The notes: generated by a model not told the origin, from the letters alone. Positions 46,469-55,500 are shown, counted from the stretch's first letter. The stretch is DNA of 64,000 nt from Paenibacillaceae bacterium (GCA_015057705.1 SVDU01000009.1:62001-126000); one strand, 5' to 3'. A program made the numbers and translations.

Positions 46469-47347
46469 ATGGCAACCTTAAAGCAGTTAAAGACCTATAT
46501 AGCAGTGGCAGAGACATTAAAGATGAGTGAGGCAGCCAAACGGCTCTATCTGTCCCAGCCTACCGTAAGTCAGATTATTGCAGATCTGGAAAAAGAATAT
46601 GAAACCACATTTTTTAAACGATATCCCAAGCGACTGGAGCTGACACCTATGGGGAAGCTTTTCTGGGACAGGGCTTTAAATGTATTAAACAGTTACGAAA
46701 CATTAAACCAATCCATGAAAAACTCTGCCGTACTCCGCCCTCTGCGGGTAGGTGTTACCTTAACCATCGGAGATACCATGATTAGTGATATGATACAGAT
46801 ACTGCAAAAGAGCCATCCGGACATCTCATGCTCTGTATATATAGAAAATACAAAGATACTGGAACACCGCCTGATTCACAATGAACTGGATATCGCACTA
46901 GTGGAAGGCGTGATATTAAATGAGAAAATTCATACAGAACCAATTATGGAAGATGAGCTGCAGTTGATTTACAGCATAGACCATCCTTTTTCCAGAAGAG
47001 ATGTGATCAGAGCTGAGGATTTATACAACTGTGAATTTATACTGCGGGAAGTTGGTAGCGGAACACGTTCTATCTTTGAAAACCTCATGCAGACCCGGCA
47101 TATTCCTTATAGCGTTAAATGGGAATCCTACAGCGGATCTGCCATACTGGACGGAGTTGCCCGCAACCTTGGCATCGGAGTCATTTCCACCCGCTATGTG
47201 AAGGGATCTTCCCGGTCTGAAGTGATCCATGCCCGTCCCATAAAGGACATGCCCATGAACCGCTACTTTTATCTTTGCTATAATGAATGCCACGCCTTTA
47301 ACTCCCAGATGGCTGATTTCAAGGACGCCGCAAAGTCCATGAAATAG
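46469..47347 (+). CDS. LysR-family transcriptional regulator
   Basis: 292 aa from ATG 46469, eight bases after AAGGGAG; the ATG six codons earlier lacks a site. N-terminal winged HTH (AVAETLKMSEAAKRLYLSQP, TVSQIIADLEKE) and a C-terminal inducer-binding domain (FILREVGSGTRSIFENLM near 195, typical of the CysB/CysL branch). Divergent to the sulfite-reductase/CoA-disulfide-reductase operon with overlapping promoters, so control of that operon is inferred. Confidence 0.88.
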   Translation: MATLKQLKTYIAVAETLKMSEAAKRLYLSQPTVSQIIADLEKEYETTFFKRYPKRLELTPMGKLFWDRALNVLNSYETLNQSMKNSAVLRPLRVGVTLTIGDTMISDMIQILQKSHPDISCSVYIENTKILEHRLIHNELDIALVEGVILNEKIHTEPIMEDELQLIYSIDHPFSRRDVIRAEDLYNCEFILREVGSGTRSIFENLMQTRHIPYSVKWESYSGSAILDGVARNLGIGVISTRYVKGSSRSEVIHARPIKDMPMNRYFYLCYNECHAFNSQMADFKDAAKSMK

Positions 47348-47377
47348 AAAGCCTGTGGGAGTTTCCTGCTTTTCAGC

Positions 47378-48226
47378 CTATGGGAATTCTATTTTCATTC
47401 CATCATAGGCAAATTCAATTCCCTCATACTGTCTTTGCAGTCTAAAGTAATCGTCATAGGACTTTCCCCAGTCCTCTTCTAAATGGGTAATGATTACCTT
47501 TCCTATCTGATAATTCTTTTTTAATGCAACAATCTCATCCATAACAAATAATTCTTTCCGTAGAATATTTGTTTCATCAAGAACAAACCCAGCCTTTAAC
47601 TGATCCCCCACAATGGTATTGCCAATAATTAAGACATCGGCTTTATAAAATAGCAGGTGATCTGGTAATGGTTTTACATCACAGGGCGCATAAATCACTT
47701 TCCGTTCTTTATCCTTTATCACAAAAACGGTTACAATCCCACTTTCATCAACCGGGACAAATTCGATTTGAATTCCGTTTTGTTCCAGATGATTCATGTT
47801 TTTGACTTTTGCCAGCTCCATCTCTTCATAATATTCCAGCATGGAACCATATTTACTGCACTGACTCCTCAGTTCCTTTATAATCTCAGGCATCGCCCCT
47901 ACGGTCAAAGGCTGGCTGCAGGTTATCCCTACAGACTGGGCAAGCCAGTCCATCTTTAACTGTTCAATCACCCTGATTCCCATGGTATGATCCGGGTCTG
48001 CGTGGCTGAACAATATGGTATCAATTGCTTTCACATCAGCATGGTTTAGTGCTGCATTAATGTCTTCCGGTGTATCAATTAATAAGTTTAAATCTTCTAA
48101 ATACAGACTGCATCCACATCTTGCGTATGGAACTCCTTTTGTTCTGGCCTCCTTGCAGATTCTGCATTGGCATAATGGTCTAGGTATGCTGACGCAGCCG
48201 CCTGAACCGATTATTTTGATCTTCAT
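47378..48226 (-). CDS. Metallo-beta-lactamase-fold phosphodiesterase-like protein (PhnP-like)
   Basis: 282 aa, ribosome site GGAGG. The metal motif SHADPDHTMG (HxDxDH form) lies near residue 75 and a downstream metal ligand region ITHLEEDWGKS near 250. The N-terminal CQCRIC-x11-RCGCS cluster of Cys resembles the structural zinc site of PhnP and related cyclic phosphodiesterases. It probably hydrolyses a phosphodiester or similar small ester; the substrate is unknown. Converges on the LysR gene. Confidence 0.75.
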   Translation of the reverse strand: MKIKIIGSGGCVSIPRPLCQCRICKEARTKGVPYARCGCSLYLEDLNLLIDTPEDINAALNHADVKAIDTILFSHADPDHTMGIRVIEQLKMDWLAQSVGITCSQPLTVGAMPEIIKELRSQCSKYGSMLEYYEEMELAKVKNMNHLEQNGIQIEFVPVDESGIVTVFVIKDKERKVIYAPCDVKPLPDHLLFYKADVLIIGNTIVGDQLKAGFVLDETNILRKELFVMDEIVALKKNYQIGKVIITHLEEDWGKSYDDYFRLQRQYEGIEFAYDGMKIEFP

Positions 48227-48347
48227 GTTGTCACCTCCTGTTATTGAAAAATTTTCTCTTTTCGTGTGACGTTGTTACAGACATAATGCTTTCATTTTTT
48301 TATAATCAGGAATATAAACAACCCACCTATGGAAAGAAGGTTAAACA

Positions 48348-48539
48348 ATGAATGCACAAACCCTCGTTGTTATAAAAGAGAACTGCCCCCAAAATCACCC
48401 CTGCCCCTCTGTCCGTATCTGTCCGGTAGGAGCCTTAAAACAAAACGGCTTCCAGGCTCCTACGGTTGATATGGAAGCCTGCATACGCTGTGGCAAATGT
48501 ACCAGATTTTGCCCAATGAACGCGCTGCGGCTAGCCTGA
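48348..48539 (+). CDS. Small 4Fe-4S ferredoxin
   Basis: 63 aa, ribosome site AGAAGG. The C-terminal motif CIRCGKCTRFCP (CxxCxxCxxxCP) binds one [4Fe-4S] cluster. The N-terminal half is irregular: C-x5-C-x5-CP (residues 13-26), only three Cys before the shared Pro, so a second cluster would need the last Cys or be [3Fe-4S]. An electron carrier; partner unknown. Divergent from the MBL gene across 121 bp. Confidence 0.8.
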   Translation: MNAQTLVVIKENCPQNHPCPSVRICPVGALKQNGFQAPTVDMEACIRCGKCTRFCPMNALRLA

Positions 48540-48560
48540 TTTTCTTATTTTATAATCATT

Positions 48561-48648
48561 AGGACTTAAGAGTAAATTCATTTAAAAGAAACTTTCCCCC
48601 GCATTAGAAGATGCGAGTTTCATCTTTAAGAGTTTGCACTTAAGTCCT
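48561..48648. repeat. 88-bp imperfect palindrome
   Basis: Ends AGGACTTAAG (48561-48570) and CTTAAGTCCT (48639-48648) are perfect 10-bp inverted repeats. Roughly 24 of the outer 33 positions pair and the centre forms GAAACT / AGTTTC and CGCAT-TAGAAG-ATGCG. It lies between convergent genes, so it could be a bidirectional terminator or a MITE-like element. Confidence 0.6.
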
Positions 48649-48655
48649 TCTGATA

Positions 48656-49639
48656 TCAATTTTTTTTCAATGCCCCGGCAATTCCCAGAACAGCTCCATA
48701 CAAAACCGCTGCACATGGCCAGATAATCCAGGTCTTACCCCAGCCTTCGGTTAAAAAGCTGATCCCCAGATAAACTGCAGTCACGATACACCAGTAAATA
48801 GCTGGAACACTTTCTTTTTTTCTCTTTTCCACTTTTTTGTCTTCTGAATAATCCCCCTCCTGCAGAAGAATATGAAAACAGGCCTTCTTCTCACCTGCCA
48901 CAATAATCAGAAAAACACCTGCGGCCACTATAGCAAACAATAGTAACAGACAAATCGTCTGTATATATTCAGAAACACCTAAAGAAGAGGCGATCAGTAA
49001 CGGACATACGGAAATGATGCATAAAAACACACCTGTGACCGTATAGAAACGATTAATCCCTTCATATTGTGCCATTTTTTTTCGTACTACTGCTTCTACT
49101 CCATATTCCAGCTGAAATGTTTCCTTTTCCAGATGCTCAAATGCTTCCATCTTCATCCCGTTTAATATGAAAAATACCGTAGAAAGTCCCACAATCAGAA
49201 GCAGAACAATGACACCGACACCCCCTGCCATCCCTTCGCTGATTACATTTTCTTTAAACACTGCCAGTGCCCCAAGATAAATAAGAACAACCGGAGACAA
49301 GATACAGGCTGAAACAGCTCCGGCTATCTTCTTTGATGCTTTGATCTTATTATCCATAAATTCACTTGCAGCTTCCATGGTAATACGTCTTTTCCCATTT
49401 TCACCATCAGAAGCTTCCGGCGATGCTGCCGGTAAGTCTTCCAGCTCCTCCTTCAGCAGATAATCCGTAGATACACCAAACAGCTGACTGAGTTTTAAAA
49501 TCCGTTCCAGATCCGGAATGGAAGCCCCTGATTCCCACTTTGAGACTGACTGCCTGGAAACATCCATCTGGAAAGCCAGTTCCTCCTGAGACCACCCATT
49601 TTTCTTTCTGAGTTCCATAATTTTTTCTGATAAAATCAC
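48656..49639 (-). CDS. XRE-family HTH protein with C-terminal membrane domain
   Basis: 327 aa from GTG 49639, nine bases after AGAGGA; an ATG six codons earlier has no ribosome site. Cro/C1-type HTH in residues 1-60 ([31 protein letters not shown]). A linker of ~35 residues leads to five or six hydrophobic segments (about 105-325). This design (cytoplasmic XRE head on a membrane body) is common in Firmicutes but has no settled function. Upstream DNA (49764-49796) has inverted GTTGTCA / TGACAAC sites, which may be its own operator. The ~275-bp gap up to yaaA holds no other gene. Confidence 0.78.
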   Translation of the reverse strand: MILSEKIMELRKKNGWSQEELAFQMDVSRQSVSKWESGASIPDLERILKLSQLFGVSTDYLLKEELEDLPAASPEASDGENGKRRITMEAASEFMDNKIKASKKIAGAVSACILSPVVLIYLGALAVFKENVISEGMAGGVGVIVLLLIVGLSTVFFILNGMKMEAFEHLEKETFQLEYGVEAVVRKKMAQYEGINRFYTVTGVFLCIISVCPLLIASSLGVSEYIQTICLLLLFAIVAAGVFLIIVAGEKKACFHILLQEGDYSEDKKVEKRKKESVPAIYWCIVTAVYLGISFLTEGWGKTWIIWPCAAVLYGAVLGIAGALKKN

Positions 49640-49763
49640 AATGATCCATCCTCTCATTTTTTATTTTTGTCAGCCTGCCCATCTTTTGCTTTCTGTTCTG
49701 TTATAGTCTTGAAGAAAGCGAATGATGTCTGCTGACTGCCTCTATTATAAGATTTTCACCGGT

Positions 49764-49796
49764 TGTCAACTACCAAGTGCACTGTATGATCTGACA
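49764..49796. promoter_or_regulatory. Inverted repeat upstream of the XRE gene, putative operator
   Basis: GTTGTCA and TGACAAC in inverted orientation separated by about 20 bp; TTGACA and TATAAT on the minus strand lie here at a short 14-bp spacing. Putative promoter-operator of the XRE gene. Confidence 0.35.
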
Positions 49797-49915
49797 ACCA
49801 GCAGTTGCAATTTGCAAAAACAGAGGTAAAACGGATGGCTCAGACTCAGATTATCAGAAAACAGGAACATAATATGGTAAAGGGTTCCGCTGTAAGAACC
49901 AGTCACCGCAGAGAA

Positions 49916-50662
49916 TTATCCACCAATAACAAAAGTCATTTCTGTCTCAGTGGATAACTCCTCTATGTACCGGTACCCCAATGCATTAAATTTCTTTAAC
50001 TGTCTGACCTCTGTCACATGGTTCTCTGCCATAAACCGAACCATCTCTCCCCTTGCCATCTTGGCGAGAGTCCCCTTCTGCTTTATCTTACCCTGATCCA
50101 GTTCTCCAAATATACAGGTGACAAATGTATCAGCAGATGACAAATATGGCTTCACCGCCTGAGAGTACTCCTTTGAGGCGAGATTTATTACGGTATGGTT
50201 TTCCCCTGCCAGTTCTTTATAAATTTTGTTGTTCCAGAAGCCATATAAATCCCTGCTGCCTGCAACAGCCATACGCGCCTGCATTTCAAGACGGTATGGC
50301 ACTACTCCGTCAAAGGGAGATAAGATTCCATAAAACCCGGAGAGGATCCTTAGATGGTCTCCGAGATAATCAAGTGCCTGCCTGGTCATAATCAGAGGCG
50401 CCATATGCTGGTATTGAAGTCCCTCATAGGCCAGTACTGCAGGAGTTATGTTTTTTTCCAGGTCCATTTCAGCAAACCGCCTGTAGTTTAATTCCCCAAG
50501 CTTATCGTTGCAGCCCCATAACTTCTTCGCCTCATCATAGGACAACTTTTTAATTTCTTTCCAAAGTACTCTGGTCTGATCTAATAAGACAGGCAGCCCT
50601 GCCGTTGACATGGAATCGGTATCCACATTCATCTTTTTCGCTGGTGAGATTATGATCTTCAT
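49916..50662 (-). CDS. yaaA: YaaA-family peroxide stress protein (DUF328)
   Basis: 248 aa. Start MKIIISPAKKMNV and the internal PLIMTRQALDYLGDHLRILSGFYG and VTCIFGELDQGKIKQKGTLAKMARGEM segments are the signatures of YaaA. In E. coli YaaA lowers free intracellular iron during peroxide stress. It starts directly at the bcp stop, so the two form a peroxide-defence unit, consistent with protecting oxygen-sensitive enzymes. Confidence 0.9.
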   Translation of the reverse strand: MKIIISPAKKMNVDTDSMSTAGLPVLLDQTRVLWKEIKKLSYDEAKKLWGCNDKLGELNYRRFAEMDLEKNITPAVLAYEGLQYQHMAPLIMTRQALDYLGDHLRILSGFYGILSPFDGVVPYRLEMQARMAVAGSRDLYGFWNNKIYKELAGENHTVINLASKEYSQAVKPYLSSADTFVTCIFGELDQGKIKQKGTLAKMARGEMVRFMAENHVTEVRQLKKFNALGYRYIEELSTETEMTFVIGG

Positions 50663-51115
50663 TTAGATTTCCTTTAACATCTGCGCAGGATTTTCAGCCG
50701 CCTTTACTTTTCCCAATGCCTTTATAATTACTCCCTGTTCATCAATCAGATATGTGGTTCGAACCACGCCCATGGTCTTTTTTCCATACATATTCTTTTC
50801 CTGCCACACATCATAAGCCTGAATCGCAGTCAGCTCGGGATCAGAAAGCAGAGTAAACGTCAAACCATTCTTCTCCTCAAATTTCTTATGAGAAGCAACG
50901 CTGTCTTTGCTGATGCCGATCACGACAGCATCCTTTTCAAGAAACTGGGGATAAAGCTGCGCAAAACCACAGGCCTGACTGGTACAGCCCGGTGTCTGGT
51001 CTTTTGGATAAAAATAAAGAATCACTTTCTTTCCCCTGTATTCATCTAATGTATGGATTACTCCATTCTGGTCCGGTAATTCAAATGATGGTGCTTTTAT
51101 TCCTGTTTCTAACAT
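50663..51115 (-). CDS. bcp: Thioredoxin-dependent thiol peroxidase (Bcp-type peroxiredoxin)
   Basis: 150 aa from ATG 51115 behind AAAGGGG; 19 upstream codons lack a site. Peroxidatic Cys in FYPKDQTPGCTSQACGF near residue 45, with the resolving Cys five residues later, the classic Bcp arrangement. Reduces hydrogen and organic peroxides at the expense of thioredoxin. Followed without gap by yaaA. Confidence 0.93.
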   Translation of the reverse strand: MLETGIKAPSFELPDQNGVIHTLDEYRGKKVILYFYPKDQTPGCTSQACGFAQLYPQFLEKDAVVIGISKDSVASHKKFEEKNGLTFTLLSDPELTAIQAYDVWQEKNMYGKKTMGVVRTTYLIDEQGVIIKALGKVKAAENPAQMLKEI

Positions 51116-51218
51116 CTTTATTCCCCTTTCCGTCTGTCTGCTCTTATTATTTCCAACAGTATGACATTCCATTTATATACTTATATTATCATGAACAGGG
51201 GATTTTTTAAAACCATTT

Positions 51219-52121
51219 CTATTTATTCTGGTGTCTGACCGGCAATTTTATTTCTGAAATAAATAGTCCTGCAAGTGTAAGCAGGATACCAAGCACGGCG
51301 GTACCTGTAATTGTCTCGTGAAGGATCAGTACCGATGTGATAACAGTAATAACCGGAACCATATAGATATAGACACTGGTTTTTACAGCCCCCAGTATTT
51401 TCAGAGCATAATTCCAGGTTACGAAGCAAATGGCTGATGCTCCAAATCCAAGAAATATGATGTTAAACAAATTTATCGGTTTTATAATCTGACCAATGTC
51501 CGGCTCAAACTTAAATAAAAATAAAACAGGCATCATAAACAGTAAGCCGTAAAAGAAAATTCTTCGTGTCACTGAAATGGTGTGATAATGATACCCACTG
51601 ATTTTCTTAGTAAGTACGGAATAAATGGCCCATACGACAGCCGCCAGAACCGCCAGTATATCTCCCATTGGATTTAATTTCAATTGACTGCTTCCGTTAA
51701 AGCTGATGAGAAATATCCCTCCCACTGCCACTGCAAACCCGATAAAAAACTGGGCTCTCATTTTTTCCCCAGCCAAAAGCAAATGGGCAAAAATCGCAGT
51801 AAAAAACGGAGCAATGGAGATGATAACGCCAACATTCGAAGCCAATGTATAAGTCAACGCTATATTTTCCAGCAGAAAATAAAGTGTAATACCACATAAT
51901 CCTGCTCCTGCAAAATACAGCTCCTGTTTTCTTTCCTTTACCTCCAGGCGGTGGGGATATAACGCAAGTAAAGCGAAATAACCAATTACAAATCTTATAA
52001 ATAATATTTCTATGGGAGTAAATGCCTTTAATAGTATTTTAGTCGATATGAATGTGGTCCCCCAGATAAAAATTGTAAATAATGAAAACAAATGTCCCTG
52101 AATCTCTTTCTTTCTGTCCAT
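51219..52121 (-). CDS. EamA/DMT-family transporter
   Basis: 300 aa with ten hydrophobic segments in two EamA repeats (FTIFIWGTTFISTKILL near residue 15 and AAVVWAIYSVLTKKI near 160). Members export amino acids or metabolites; substrate unknown. The AraC-type regulator gene lies 29 bp upstream on the same strand and may control it. Ribosome site AAAGAAAGG. Confidence 0.85.
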   Translation of the reverse strand: MDRKKEIQGHLFSLFTIFIWGTTFISTKILLKAFTPIEILFIRFVIGYFALLALYPHRLEVKERKQELYFAGAGLCGITLYFLLENIALTYTLASNVGVIISIAPFFTAIFAHLLLAGEKMRAQFFIGFAVAVGGIFLISFNGSSQLKLNPMGDILAVLAAVVWAIYSVLTKKISGYHYHTISVTRRIFFYGLLFMMPVLFLFKFEPDIGQIIKPINLFNIIFLGFGASAICFVTWNYALKILGAVKTSVYIYMVPVITVITSVLILHETITGTAVLGILLTLAGLFISEIKLPVRHQNK

Positions 52122-52149
52122 GAAAACCCTTTCTTTTTATCAGTCAACA

Positions 52150-52968
52150 TCAAGTATCTTTAAATATTTTACTATACTGCTTAGGTGTAAGTCCAATGTA
52201 GCGTTTAAAAAAGTTGGAAAAATGGCTTTGATCACTGAATCCGGTCTGTATCGCTGCATCCACAGGCATGACCCCATGCTCCAGCAGCTTCTTTGCCCTG
52301 TCAATCCGTATGGTTTCCAGATAGCTGTAAGGCGAGATCCCCTTCTCCCTGGTAAATGACCGAAGCAGGTAGTATTTACTCAGCCCTGTCATATTACATA
52401 GATCATTGAGAGAAATGTTTTCCATATAATGAGACTCCAGGAATTCGCAGACCGCCGTTGCCTCCGTGCTTTGCACCATTTGTTCTTTTGGCAGATGCTG
52501 TTTTGTGTATTCTTCAATCAGCTGCCCCAGAAGGAAAAAGAATATCTCCTCTTTTTTAAAATCCGTTTCTTCCTCCATAATCATCTGATGAAGCTCCTTT
52601 AGTATCACAACCAGCTCACTGCGGAAAATTACCTGAGACATAAAATAAGGCAGATACTCTTTCCCAGTTATTTCTAACATTGCCTTTTTCATAATTTCAG
52701 GCTGGATATTAATACACCGATAATCAAACGATTTTCCGTCGATCTGTTCGCAGGCATGATTATCCCCGGGATTAAACAGCAATAAATCTCCTGGTTCTAT
52801 GGTGTAATCCCTGTTTTTACAGTGAAGATACCGCTGGCCAGCGTCAATGAATCCAATTACGTAATAATCATGAAAGTGTTTGGGAAACTTTTGCATAATA
52901 CCCTGAAAATGATAGGCCTCAACATTTAATTCCCCATCATATTTCACAGTCCGTATTTCCTGCTTCAT
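52150..52968 (-). CDS. AraC-family regulator with cupin sensor domain
   Basis: 272 aa from ATG 52968 behind GGAGG. Residues 1-150 form a cupin-like sensor (FPKHFHDYYVIGFIDAG, LLLFNPGDNHACEQI). Residues 170-272 are the double HTH (NISLNDLCNMTGLSKYYLLRSF, PVDAAIQTGFSDQSHFSNFFKRYIG). Similar proteins control amino-acid or drug exporters; with the EamA gene in tandem, control of that exporter is the simplest inference. Confidence 0.85.
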   Translation of the reverse strand: MKQEIRTVKYDGELNVEAYHFQGIMQKFPKHFHDYYVIGFIDAGQRYLHCKNRDYTIEPGDLLLFNPGDNHACEQIDGKSFDYRCINIQPEIMKKAMLEITGKEYLPYFMSQVIFRSELVVILKELHQMIMEEETDFKKEEIFFFLLGQLIEEYTKQHLPKEQMVQSTEATAVCEFLESHYMENISLNDLCNMTGLSKYYLLRSFTREKGISPYSYLETIRIDRAKKLLEHGVMPVDAAIQTGFSDQSHFSNFFKRYIGLTPKQYSKIFKDT

Positions 52969-53104
52969 AAACGGGCCCCTCCTTTCTCTCCTGTCTGATG
53001 CATAGTATAACATAGATGGTATCTACTTTCTTGTATGATATTGCCTTTCACTGTATAAAAATACACCTCTTACTGCCAATAACCCACCACTTGCCTGAAA
53101 CATA

Positions 53105-53133
53105 TTTACATAGCTGTTATTTTCAGATAAAAT
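53105..53133 (+). promoter_or_regulatory. Promoter of the LytTR operon
   Basis: -35 TTTACA (53105-53110), -10 TAAAAT (53128-53133), spacing 17 bp. Confidence 0.55.
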
Positions 53134-53199
53134 TAGCACATATTAAAACAGGCGCCGGCAGCTGACCAGAACGAACAGGAGGATGGATATCACTTTATT

Positions 53200-53661
53200 A
53201 TGAAAATTCAAATAGAAATTGATACAGCTTTACAGGAAAGTGAATTGCGTATCTGCTGTCCAGAAATCAATGAGGAGATTAACATGATTCAAAAAATGAT
53301 TTCGGAACTGGATAACAGCCAGACACAAATGATTTTCTATCAAAATGATACGGAATTCTATTTTCATGTAAGCAGAGTCCTGTTTTTTGAGACTGCAGAC
53401 AAGGGCATCTTTGCCCATACAACCGATGATGAATTTCTGGTAGAATATAAGCTTTATGAACTGGAAGAGCTTCTCCCCCCTTATTTCATGAGAATCTCAA
53501 AATCCACCATATTAAACACCACAAAGGTTTACAGTATCACACGCAGTCCAACTGCCTCCAGCAGAGTGGAATTTCAAAACTCCTATAAAAAGGTCTATGT
53601 ATCAAGAAACTACTATAAGCTTTTAAAATGGAAGCTGGATCACCAGCACATGGAACGATAA
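53200..53661 (+). CDS. LytTR-domain DNA-binding protein
   Basis: 153 aa. The C-terminal ~100 residues are a LytTR domain (YFHVSRVLFFETADKGIFAHT, YELEELLPPYFMRISKSTILNT, RNYYKLLKWKL). It lacks a receiver domain; the N-terminal ~45 residues may be a small regulatory segment. Such stand-alone LytTR proteins paired with membrane proteins are common in Firmicutes. The GGAGG site is 17 bases upstream of ATG and directly precedes a six-codon ORF (53182-53202) whose stop overlaps this start. Followed by the LiaF-like gene after 19 bp. Confidence 0.85.
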   Translation: MKIQIEIDTALQESELRICCPEINEEINMIQKMISELDNSQTQMIFYQNDTEFYFHVSRVLFFETADKGIFAHTTDDEFLVEYKLYELEELLPPYFMRISKSTILNTTKVYSITRSPTASSRVEFQNSYKKVYVSRNYYKLLKWKLDHQHMER

Positions 53662-53680
53662 AAAGAGAGGTAAAATTATT

Positions 53681-54397
53681 ATGCAAAAAAACAGAATATT
53701 TTGGGGAATTATGTTTCTCCTGGCAGCCGCATTTGTAATAATCGGAAAACTGGGCTATCTTGGCAGCTTCAGCCCATTTTCCTTAGTTTTCACTGTATTT
53801 ATGCTGGCCATCATCGCAAAGAGTATTCCGCGTTTCAATTTTTCAGGAATCTTATTTCCAATTGCATTCCTGTGCATCACCTATGACAAGGTTCTGGGGA
53901 TAGAGAGTCTGACCCCCTGGACTGTCCTTGCAGTAGCACTCCTTGGAAGCATCGGCTTGTCGTTACTGTTTCACAAGAAAAGCCATTATTGGTATAACCA
54001 TCATCATAAATACAACAGCTTTAATCAGGACCCACAGGTGGAAGTGATCGATGTAGAAGACAATGACCATGTAAAACAAAGCACTACGTTTGGATCCAGC
54101 ACAAAATATATAAACTCAGATAATTTTAAACAGGCGGATTTAGACTGCAGTTTTGGATCCATACAGGTTTATTTTAATAAAGCACACGTGGAAACAGAGG
54201 CCATTGTACGAATCAGCGGTAACTTCTGCGGAATCGAACTTTATGTTCCGAAAGAGTGGCGGGTGGAAAATGAGATTGAATCCGTGGTCGGTGGAGTCAG
54301 TGAGAAAGGTAGAGGATTTGTCACCAGTAATACTGCTCCGGTTTTAAAACTGGTAGGCGAACTTAATTTCGCAGGAGTGGAAATTATATATATCTGA
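53681..54397 (+). CDS. LiaF-like membrane protein (cell-wall stress type)
   Basis: 238 aa, ribosome site GAGAGG. About four hydrophobic segments in residues 5-105, then a cytoplasmic linker and a C-terminal LiaF/cell-wall-active-antibiotic-response domain (STTFGSSTKYINSDNFKQAD, VYFNKAHVETEAIVRISGNF, GVEIIYI). LiaF-family proteins modulate envelope-stress signalling. In tandem with the LytTR regulator, it probably forms a membrane-sensor/regulator pair. Confidence 0.75.
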   Translation: MQKNRIFWGIMFLLAAAFVIIGKLGYLGSFSPFSLVFTVFMLAIIAKSIPRFNFSGILFPIAFLCITYDKVLGIESLTPWTVLAVALLGSIGLSLLFHKKSHYWYNHHHKYNSFNQDPQVEVIDVEDNDHVKQSTTFGSSTKYINSDNFKQADLDCSFGSIQVYFNKAHVETEAIVRISGNFCGIELYVPKEWRVENEIESVVGGVSEKGRGFVTSNTAPVLKLVGELNFAGVEIIYI

Positions 54398-54407
54398 TAA
54401 CAAAAAC

Positions 54408-54442
54408 GGGCTTCAGTCAGTTATGACTGGAGCCCATATAAT
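54408..54442. terminator. Terminator between the LiaF-like gene and moeB
   Basis: GGGCT-T-CAGTCA-GTTA-TGACTG-G-AGCCC (54408-54435), a strong stem between convergent genes, with A5 on its left and T-rich sequence on its right; probably bidirectional. Confidence 0.7.
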
Positions 54443-54450
54443 TATTATCA

Positions 54451-55167
54451 TTAATCTTTCAGCAATCCATGAACTTCGCACAGATCATTCTTCTGCAGTT
54501 CAACCAAATCAAAGCTTACAGAAAGACCATCATAATTTAACATCTTTCCATAAAGAACTTCATCCAACCCAAGCAATATTTTAATGCATTCTACTGCCTG
54601 TAAGGAACCGATCACACCAACCACTGCTCCCAGTACCGGACCTGGCCGTTTCAGCTTTGTATTACCATAGCCAATGCATTCCAGACATGGAAAATCCTTT
54701 TTTATTGACATAACAAAGCCATAAAAACCGTATACCCCGCCTTCAACCAAAGGAATATCCTGTTTTATACATTCCCTGTTTACAATTAATCTTGTTTCTA
54801 CATTATCAACACAATCAATTACTACATCTGCACCATTGATTATTTTCCCAATATTCTCTTCGTCTATCCTTTCAGAAACAGGATTGATTGTGATTTGAGA
54901 GTTTAAGCTGTTTAAGACCTCTCCAGCCAGCTCTGCTTTATTCATTCCCATATCTTTTTCATGGTAAAGGAATTGCCTGTTTAAGTTGGAATCTGATACT
55001 GTATCATAATCAATCAGCGTTATTGTTCCCACTCCTGCACATGCCAGATAAGTCAGAACTGGTGACGCAAGACCTCCTGCACCAATCACTGTGACTTTTG
55101 ATTTTTTTAATGTGTTCTGTCCCTCTTCACCAATTTCCTTCATTAAAATCTGACGTTCATATCTCAT
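54451..55167 (-). CDS. moeB: MoeB/ThiF-family adenylyltransferase
   Basis: 238 aa, ribosome site GGAGGAGG. E1-like: nucleotide loop GAGGLASPVLTYLACAGVG near residue 30, DYDTVSDSNLNRQFLY (Arg/Gln/Asn motif) near 55, catalytic-side segment KRPGPVLGAVVGVIGSLQA near 175. Only one CxxC (CLEC near 158) plus a C-terminal CEVH remain of the usual two-pair zinc site. Adenylates the C-terminal Gly-Gly of MoaD before sulfur transfer. It starts 2 bp after moaD. Confidence 0.88.
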   Translation of the reverse strand: MRYERQILMKEIGEEGQNTLKKSKVTVIGAGGLASPVLTYLACAGVGTITLIDYDTVSDSNLNRQFLYHEKDMGMNKAELAGEVLNSLNSQITINPVSERIDEENIGKIINGADVVIDCVDNVETRLIVNRECIKQDIPLVEGGVYGFYGFVMSIKKDFPCLECIGYGNTKLKRPGPVLGAVVGVIGSLQAVECIKILLGLDEVLYGKMLNYDGLSVSFDLVELQKNDLCEVHGLLKD

Positions 55168-55169
55168 AA

Positions 55170-55391
55170 TCAGCCTCCTCCTACCGGTGGAAACAGAGCC
55201 AGAACATCCTCATCTTTCACAGAAGCATCTAACTTAGAATGCCTTCCATTAATTAAGCAGATTGCCACCTCTTCATGAGGTATGTGAAAATAATCGATTA
55301 CCTGAGCAGCTGTCTGAAACTGACCTGCCTCCAGGAAGGTAATCTTTTGCCTGCCTTCACGGAATGTAGCAAATAATCTTACTTCTATCAT
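55170..55391 (-). CDS. moaD: MoaD/ThiS-family sulfur-carrier protein
   Basis: 73 aa from ATG 55391, five bases after GGAGG. Ubiquitin-like fold ending in LFPPVGGG, the Gly-Gly tail that becomes a thiocarboxylate. Delivers sulfur to molybdopterin dithiolene synthesis. In this operon it probably serves the tungstopterin of the aldehyde oxidoreductase encoded upstream. The GGAGGAGG coding for its last glycines doubles as the moeB ribosome site. Confidence 0.87.
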   Translation of the reverse strand: MIEVRLFATFREGRQKITFLEAGQFQTAAQVIDYFHIPHEEVAICLINGRHSKLDASVKDEDVLALFPPVGGG

Positions 55392-55452
55392 CATAACCTC
55401 CATTGTTTATTTACAGTGTTTTATACTGTCGTATTCTTTATTATATAAATAT

Positions 55453-55500
55453 AGGAAGGATTTTATAAATGAAGCATCGCTTTCACTTAAAATCCTTCCT
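55453..55500. terminator. Hairpin between the AOR and moaD genes
   Basis: AGGAAGGATTTT (55453-55464) and AAAATCCTTCCT (55489-55500) form a 12-bp perfect stem with a 24-nt loop that contains GAAGC/GCTTT. There is no clean T-tract, so partial termination or RNA processing that lowers moaD/moeB relative to AOR is possible. Confidence 0.5.
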
